DNA from: Priapulus caudatus
Taxonomy: Eukaryota; Priapulida; Priapulimorpha; Priapulimorphida; Priapulidae
Reading direction: 5' to 3'
Assembly: GCF_000485595.1 (NCBI RefSeq)
Contig: NW_014577062.1
Location: 573,032-616,920, forward strand
Length of the DNA stretch: 43,889 nucleotides
The notes under the pieces are model-generated. The model saw only the letters and a list, made by a program, of their open reading frames with translations. It was not told where the DNA came from and did not search any database. This document shows positions 40,451-43,889 of the stretch, one piece after another. The translations under genes were made by a program, and so were the position numbers. Each line of letters begins with the position of its first letter. Positions within the stretch are counted from its first letter, which is position 1.

Positions 40451-43400
40451 AGTTTGTGATGAATATGCATTGAAAATGGTTAGGCGGTATCTCAGCGTAG
40501 ATTTCCCTAATAAACTTTTATCAGTAGAACTTTGTTTATAATTAAGAGAGCGCCCTAGCATGTAGGGTACAAACCACCTACTTTATGCACTCCCGTCTTT
40601 CCCCTTGCCTCCTCTGTCCCTCGCTCAGCCTCATTCTTCTTCTACCGCCCCCAGCTATCTTTCCTGCCGCTTTTCATCAGTCTCCCATTCCCTTCTTCTC
40701 TCAGCAAGCTATATTATAATGTTTGCCTCAGACGGCACTGTACGCCTAACACGGTGCGCGCGCATGCGCAATATCTCCCGAGATAAGTCGTATTTTGCAA
40801 AGATTAGGCATTTAAAATGAAGAGGAGTTATCCTAGCATAGATTTATATGATAACATTCCATCAGTAGACATTATTTAAGAAATAGGAGGAAGACCTTGC
40901 GTGTATGGTCACCGCTGCGTATACCAGCATGTACACAATCTGGCTACGTTAGTGTGTTAGCGCATGCGCAATATCTCATCAGAGGAGTTATATTTTGTAA
41001 TGAATATGCATTTAAAATAGTTAGGGGGTATCTCAGCATAGATTTCCCTGATAAACTTTTATCAGTAGACCTGTGTTTATAATTAGGAGAGCACCCTAGC
41101 ATGTAGGGTACTGAGCACCTACTTTATGGCCTCGGGTACTTCCTCTTGCCTCCTCTATCCCTCGCTCAGCCTCCTTCTTTTTCTACCACCCCAGCTATCT
41201 TTCCTGCCGCCTTTCCTCAGTCTCCCATTTCTTCTTTTCCTCAGCACGATTTATTATAATGTTTGCCTCAGACGGCACCGTACGCCTAACACGGTGCGCG
41301 CGCATGCGCAATATCTACCGAGAGAAATCGTATTTTGCAAAGATTATGCATTTAAAATGAAGAGGAGTTAGATTTATATGATAACATTCGATCAGTAGAC
41401 ATCATTTAAGAAATAGGAGGAAGACCTTGCATGTAAGGTCATCGCTGCGTATACCTGCCAGTATAGAATCTGGCAACGTTAGTGTGTTAGCGCATGCGCA
41501 ATATCTCATCAGAGAAGTTATATTTTGTGATGAATATGCAATTAAAATGGTTAGGGGTATCTCAGCATAGATTTCCCTAATAAACTTTTATCAGTAGACC
41601 TCTGTTTATAATTAGGAGAGCACCCTAACATGTAGGGTACAAAACACCTACTTTATGCCCTCGCGTACTTACCCTTGCCTCCCCTGTCCCTCGCTCAGCC
41701 TCCTTCTTCTTCTACCTCCCCAGCTATCTTTCCAGCCGCCTTTCCTCAGTCTCCCATCCCCTCTTTCACTCAGCAAGCTTTATTATAATGTTTACCTAAG
41801 ACGGCACTGCACTCCTAACACGGTGCGCGCGCATGCGCAATATCTCCCAAGAGAAATCGTATTTTGCAAAGATTATGCATTTAAAATGAAGAAGAGTTAT
41901 CCTAGCATAGATTTATATGATAACTTTCCATCAGAAGACATCATTTAAGAAATAGGAGGAAGACCTTGCGTGTATGGTCACCGCTGCGTATACCAGCCAG
42001 TACACAATCTGGCTACGTTAGTGTGTTAGCGCATGCGCAATATCTTATCAGAGGAGTTATATTTTGTGATTATTATGTATTTAAAATAGTTAGGGTGTAT
42101 CTCAGCATAGATTTCCCTGATAAACTTTTATCAGTAGACCTGTGTTTATAATTAGGAGAGTGCCCTAGCATGTAGGGTACAAAACACCTACTTTATGCCC
42201 TCGGGTACTTCCTCTTGCCTCCCCTGTCCCTCGCTCAGCCTCCTTCTTCTGCTACCGCCCCAGCTATCTTTCTTGCCGCCTTTCCTCAGTCTCCCATCCC
42301 CTCTTTCCCTCAGCAAGCTATGTTATAATGTTTGTCTTGGACGGCACTGCACGCCTAACACGGTGCGCGCGCATGCGCAATACCTCCCGAGAGAAATCGT
42401 ATTTTGCAAAGATTATACATTTAAAATGAAGAGGAGTTAGATTTATATGATTAGATTCCATCAGTAGACAATATTTATGAAATAGGAGGAAGAGCTTGCA
42501 TGTAAGGTCACCGCTGCGTATACCTGCCAGTATAGAATCTGGCAACGTTAGTGTGTTAGCGCATGCGCAATATCTCACCAGAGGAGTTATATTTTGTGAT
42601 TAATATGCATTTAAAATGGTTAGGGGGTATCTCAGCATAGATTTCCCTAATAAACCTTTATCAGTAGACCTCTATTTATAATTAGGAGAGCGCCCTAACA
42701 TTTGGCATACAAAACACCTACTTTATGCCTTCGCGTCCTTTCCCTTGCCTTCCCTGTCCCTCGCTCAGCCTCCTCCTTCTTCTACCGCCACCGGCTATCT
42801 TTCCTGCCGCCTTTCCTCAGTCTCCCATCCCCTCTTTCCCTCAGCAAGCTATATTATAATGTTTGAATAATACGGCACTGAACGCCTAACACGGTGCGCG
42901 CGCATGCGTAATATCTCCCGGGAGAAATCGTATTTTGCAAAGATTATACATTTAACATGAAGAGCAGTTATCCTAGCATAGATTTATATAATAACATTTC
43001 ATTAGTAGACATTATTTAAGAAATAGGAGGAAGATCTTGCATGTAAGGTTACCACTGCGTATACCAGCCAGTACAGAATCTGGCTACGTTGTGTGTTAGC
43101 GCATGGGCAATATCTCACCATAGGAGTCATATTTTGTGATGAATATGCACTTACAATGGTTAGGGGGTATCTCAGGATAGATTTCCATAATAAACTTTTG
43201 TCAATATACCTGTGTTTATAATTAGGAGAGCGCCCTAAAATGAAGGGTACAAAACACCTACTTTATGCTCTTGCTTCGTTCCCCTTGCCTCCCCTGTCCC
43301 TCGCTCAGCCTCCTTCTTCTTCTGCCGCCCCAGCTATTTTTCCGGACGCCTTTCCTCAGTCTCCCATCCCCTCTTTCCCTCAGCAAGCTATGTTATAATG

Positions 43401-43889
43401 TTTGCCTAACACGGTACTGCACGCCTAACACGGTGCGCGCGCATGCGCAATATCTCCCGAGAGAAATCGTATTTTGCAAAGATTATGCAGTTAAAATAAA
43501 GAGGAGTTATCCTAGCATAGATTTATATGATAACATTCCATGAGTAGACATCATTTAAGAAATAGGATGAAGACCTTGCATGTAAGGTCACCGATGCGTA
43601 TACCAGCCAGTACACAATCTGGCAACGTTAGTGTGTTAGCGCATGCGCAATATCTCCCGAGAGAAATCGTAATTTGCAAAGATTATGCATTTAAAATAAA
43701 GAGGTGTTGTCCTAGCATAGTTATATGATAACATTCCATCAGTAGATATCATTTAAGAAATAGGAGGAAGATCTTGCATGTAAGGTTACCACTGCGTATA
43801 CCAGCCAGTACAGAATCTGGCTACGTTGTGTGTTAGCGCATGTGCAATATCTCACCATAGGAGACATATTTTGTGATGAATATGCACTT

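Larger units (their letters stand above)
38913..43889. repeat. Satellite array, unit ~529-541 bp, runs off the window
   Basis: Anchored on the word ACCTACTTTATG, units recur at 39041, 40576, 41117, 41646, 42186, 42716 and 43256. Spacings are 541, 529, 540, 530 and 540 bp after the first interval, which is enlarged by an insertion. Each unit has a C/T-rich block of about 150 bp, two GCGCATGCGCAATATCTC motifs and two diverged half-units. The repeated short open frames ending near REIVFCKDYAFKMK are a property of the repeat, not genes. Confidence 0.97.

Noticed and set aside
41126-43543. Recurring 81-97 codon frames in the satellite
   Set aside because: They recur with the repeat unit, have variable starts and encode the C/T-rich block. 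No sign of a gene.

Overview
This is a window of eukaryotic, almost certainly bilaterian invertebrate, nuclear DNA. It shows intron-rich gene structure with GT-AG splice sites, long dinucleotide microsatellites, a dead DNA transposon, a satellite array and a 10-N assembly gap. The species cannot be named from the sequence.

Positions 641-29978 (+ strand) hold the 3' half of one gene: the pore-forming alpha-1 subunit of a presynaptic (Cav2, N/P/Q-type) voltage-gated calcium channel. The window opens inside the intron before domain III S5. I assembled 25 exons by hand from protein similarity, splice sites and phase. They cover IIIS5, the III pore, IIIS6, the III-IV linker, all of domain IV, the EF-hand, the pre-IQ/IQ region and a long Ser/Arg/Pro-rich tail. 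With one choice at each alternative position they join into 3270 nt, 1089 residues plus a stop, with no frame break. The tail carries the two presynaptic scaffold motifs of the family: a RIM-BP SH3 ligand (RRLPATP) and a C-terminal PDZ-type ligand (DDDDEWC).

The most notable content is an unusually dense set of alternative-splicing cassettes. There are two homologous 117-nt exons for IVS2 (5920 and 7182), then two homologous exons for IVS3 and the S3-S4 linker (10371, 99 nt; 10860, 84 nt). Two twin 15-nt microexons follow the IQ domain (19434 and 22336). There is a weak donor with an in-frame stop and close AATAAA signals that could yield a short tail (23903-23996), a tandem donor (27051/27057) and a NAGNAG acceptor (5917-5922). 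Together the IVS2 and IVS3 pairs would give a 2x2 choice of voltage sensor IV around one constant S4.

Introns carry microsatellites, a GU-rich tract of about 900 nt, perfect palindromes and several MITE-like inverted repeats. Downstream of the stop codon lies a 3' UTR with a degenerate 36-bp repeat, then about 4 kb with no recognisable gene and a (TA)n-flanked assembly gap. At 34951-38200 sits a PIF/Harbinger transposon of about 3.25 kb with 15-bp terminal inverted repeats, a broken transposase, a broken convergent MADF/Myb-like gene and a subterminal 31-bp repeat array. From 38913 to the window end is a satellite of about 535 bp with alternating 540/530-bp units, interrupted by an insertion of about 1 kb at 39461-40450.
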